From contig PMOU01000444.1 in NCBI GenBank assembly GCA_003161205.1, positions 1 to 5,361 of the forward strand: a stretch of DNA of 5,361 bases. Direction: 5' to 3'. The notes below the pieces were generated by a model. The model worked only from the letters and a program-made list of their open reading frames with translations, searched no databases and was not told the origin of the DNA. The position numbers and the translations under genes are program-made. The DNA comes from Actinomycetota bacterium. GTDB taxonomy: Bacteria; Actinomycetota; Actinomycetes; Streptosporangiales; Streptosporangiaceae. Shown here in pieces: positions 4,502 through 5,361 of the stretch (within the stretch, counting starts at the first letter, position 1; every line of letters starts with the position of its first letter).

Positions 4502-5065
4502 ATGGGCAAGATCGTGGTGTCGGAGTTCATCTCGCTGGACGGGGTCTTCGAGGACCCGGGCGGGTCCGAGGGCTCCGAGCACGCCGGGTGGTCGTTCACG
4601 TTCGACAGCGGCGAGGAAGGGCGCAAGTTCAAGCTCGATGAGCTGATGGCGTCCGACGCCCAGCTGCTCGGCCGGGTCACCTACGAGGGCTTCGCCAAGG
4701 CCTGGCCGTCCATGACGGACCCCATCGGGTTCGCCGACAAGATGAACGGCATGCCGAAATACGTCATCTCCTCGACCTTGCAGCACCCGACCTGGGAGAA
4801 CTCGACCATTCTCAGCAGCACCGAGGGCGTGGCCGAGCTCAGGGATCAGTACGAGGGCGACATCTTGATCGCGGGCAGCGGCACGCTCGTGCGCGAGCTC
4901 ACCGGGCTGGGCCTGATCGACGAGTACCGCCTGATGGTTTTCCCGCTGATCCTCGGCACCGGCAAGCGCCTGTTCGACGGGGCCAAGATGACCAGGCTGA
5001 AGCTCGCCGATGTCACCCCGGTCGGCACCGACGGCGTGACCATCCAGCGCTATACGCTCGCCTAG
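4502..5065 (+). CDS. RibD C-terminal / dihydrofolate-reductase-fold protein (YyaP-like)
   Basis: Seen: 187 residues, a complete RibD-C domain. Characteristic segments are KIVVSEFISLDGVFEDPGG (3-21), DAQLLGRVTYEGFAKAWPS (52-70), MPKYVISSTL (84-93), WENSTIL (98-104), GDILIAGSGTLVRELT (119-134) and LIDEYRLMVFPLILGTGKRL (138-157). The GSG turn (125-127) and the GTGKRLF stretch fit the NADPH-binding edge of the fold. Known: these stand-alone proteins resemble the reductase half of riboflavin RibD and dihydrofolate reductase, but are widespread orphans with mostly unknown substrates; a real folate or riboflavin role should not be assumed. Inferred: a soluble NADPH-dependent reductase. The stop TAG overlaps the next gene's GTG by one base (TAGTG), so the two may be translationally coupled. 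Confidence 0.92.
   Translation: MGKIVVSEFISLDGVFEDPGGSEGSEHAGWSFTFDSGEEGRKFKLDELMASDAQLLGRVTYEGFAKAWPSMTDPIGFADKMNGMPKYVISSTLQHPTWENSTILSSTEGVAELRDQYEGDILIAGSGTLVRELTGLGLIDEYRLMVFPLILGTGKRLFDGAKMTRLKLADVTPVGTDGVTIQRYTLA
5053..5058 (+). promoter_or_regulatory. Possible -10 box TACGCT for tex, leaderless spacing
   Basis: TACGCT (matching TANNNT) lies exactly six bases before the GTG at 5065, the geometry seen upstream. However, it is inside the final codons of the preceding gene and has no -35, so it may be chance. In its favour, tex has no Shine-Dalgarno. Confidence 0.25.
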
Positions 5066-5361
5066 TGACGCAGATGCAATCAGGGGATAAGCAGGCTCAA
5101 TCGGGGATCAAGCAGGCGCAAGCCGGCGGCAAGCAGGCTCCGTCAGTCGACCAGCGCATCGCTGATGAGCTCGGCGTGGCGGTCCGGCAGGTCACCGCGG
5201 CGGTGGAGCTGCTCGACGGCGGCGCCACCGTGCCGTTCATCGCCAGGTACCGCAAGGAAGTCACCGGCACGCTCGACGACGCCCAGCTGCGAACGCTCGA
5301 CGAGCGGCTGCGCTACCTGCGCGAACTCGACGAGCGCCGGGACGCGATCATCGCCGAGATC
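5065..5361 (+). CDS. tex: Transcription accessory protein Tex, N-terminal part
   Basis: Seen: 99 codons open to the right edge; full-length Tex is usually about 750-850 residues, so only the N-terminal helical region is here. The text IADELGVAVRQVTAAVELL (32-50), GATVPFIARYRKEVTGTLDD (53-72) and QLRTLDERLRYLRELDERR (74-92) is the highly conserved Tex N-terminus. Known: Tex is a cytosolic RNA-binding protein with helical, YqgF-like, helix-hairpin-helix and S1 domains, related to eukaryotic Spt6, and implicated in transcription and stress tolerance. GTG at 5065 overlaps the previous stop (TAGTG); ATG at 5074 is an alternative three codons in. Neither has a clear ribosome binding site. Residues 6-26 are an unusual Gln/Lys/Gly heptad repeat before the conserved domain. 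Confidence 0.93.
   Translation, partial: MTQMQSGDKQAQSGIKQAQAGGKQAPSVDQRIADELGVAVRQVTAAVELLDGGATVPFIARYRKEVTGTLDDAQLRTLDERLRYLRELDERRDAIIAEI
5080..5142 (+). repeat. Three 21-bp tandem units at the Tex N-terminus
   Basis: Units 5080-5100, 5101-5121 and 5122-5142 share the core AAGCAGGC at the same place and encode SGDKQAQ, SGIKQAQ and AGGKQAP. The third copy is more diverged. The length is a multiple of three, so copy changes preserve the frame. The encoded tail is hydrophilic, positively charged and probably disordered. Confidence 0.9.

Noticed and set aside
1..5361. CRISPR arrays, tRNA or rRNA genes, insertion sequences, attachment sites
   Set aside because: Looked for on both strands; none seen. 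The tandem repeats are too short and lack regular spacers, and there is no transposase or integrase.

Overview
The window looks like chromosomal DNA of a high-GC actinomycete. The base composition is very GC-rich, start codons are often GTG, and several start codons lie exactly six bases downstream of a TANNNT -10 hexamer, as in the leaderless transcripts common in Actinobacteria. No sequence identifies the species. I see no RNA gene, CRISPR array, insertion sequence or prophage.

Left half (minus strand, read right to left): a serpin-family protease inhibitor (1645-2820) is followed, after a 141-base gap, by a probable operon. It starts with a GntR/FadR-type (FCD) regulator (727-1503), continues with an overlapping 22-codon ORF (662-730), and then a LigK-type 4-hydroxy-4-methyl-2-oxoglutarate / 4-carboxy-4-hydroxy-2-oxoadipate aldolase (1-662, cut by the window edge). 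The three reading frames interlock at GTGA and TGATG. The regulator has a near-consensus promoter (TTGACA, 17 bases, TAGGAT, 6 bases, GTG). Its -35 box lies inside a perfect ATTGT/ACAAT inverted repeat, which suggests leaderless, autoregulated expression of an operon for aromatic-acid catabolism.

Middle: the 124-base divergent region between the serpin and the next gene carries two near-identical 13-bp palindromes (CGATGGWCCATCG) with centres 31 bp apart. This is a strong candidate operator pair for a regulator not encoded in the window.

Right half (plus strand): a split-barrel PPOX/F420-type flavoprotein (2945-3394), an alpha/beta hydrolase (3479-4417), a RibD-C/dihydrofolate-reductase-fold protein (4502-5065) and the start of the transcription accessory protein Tex (from 5065, cut by the right edge). 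The first three each have a shared YTAGGYTG promoter element upstream. In the first two it is placed for leaderless transcription; in the third it precedes a short leader with a strong ribosome binding site. Tex overlaps the preceding stop codon by one base.

Short tandem repeats recur: pentapeptide-coding units at the regulator C-terminus, alternating 8-bp units between the PPOX and hydrolase genes, a 13-bp repeat around the hydrolase stop, and three heptad-coding units at the Tex N-terminus. Apart from the regulator-aldolase pair, the genes do not form an obvious single pathway.
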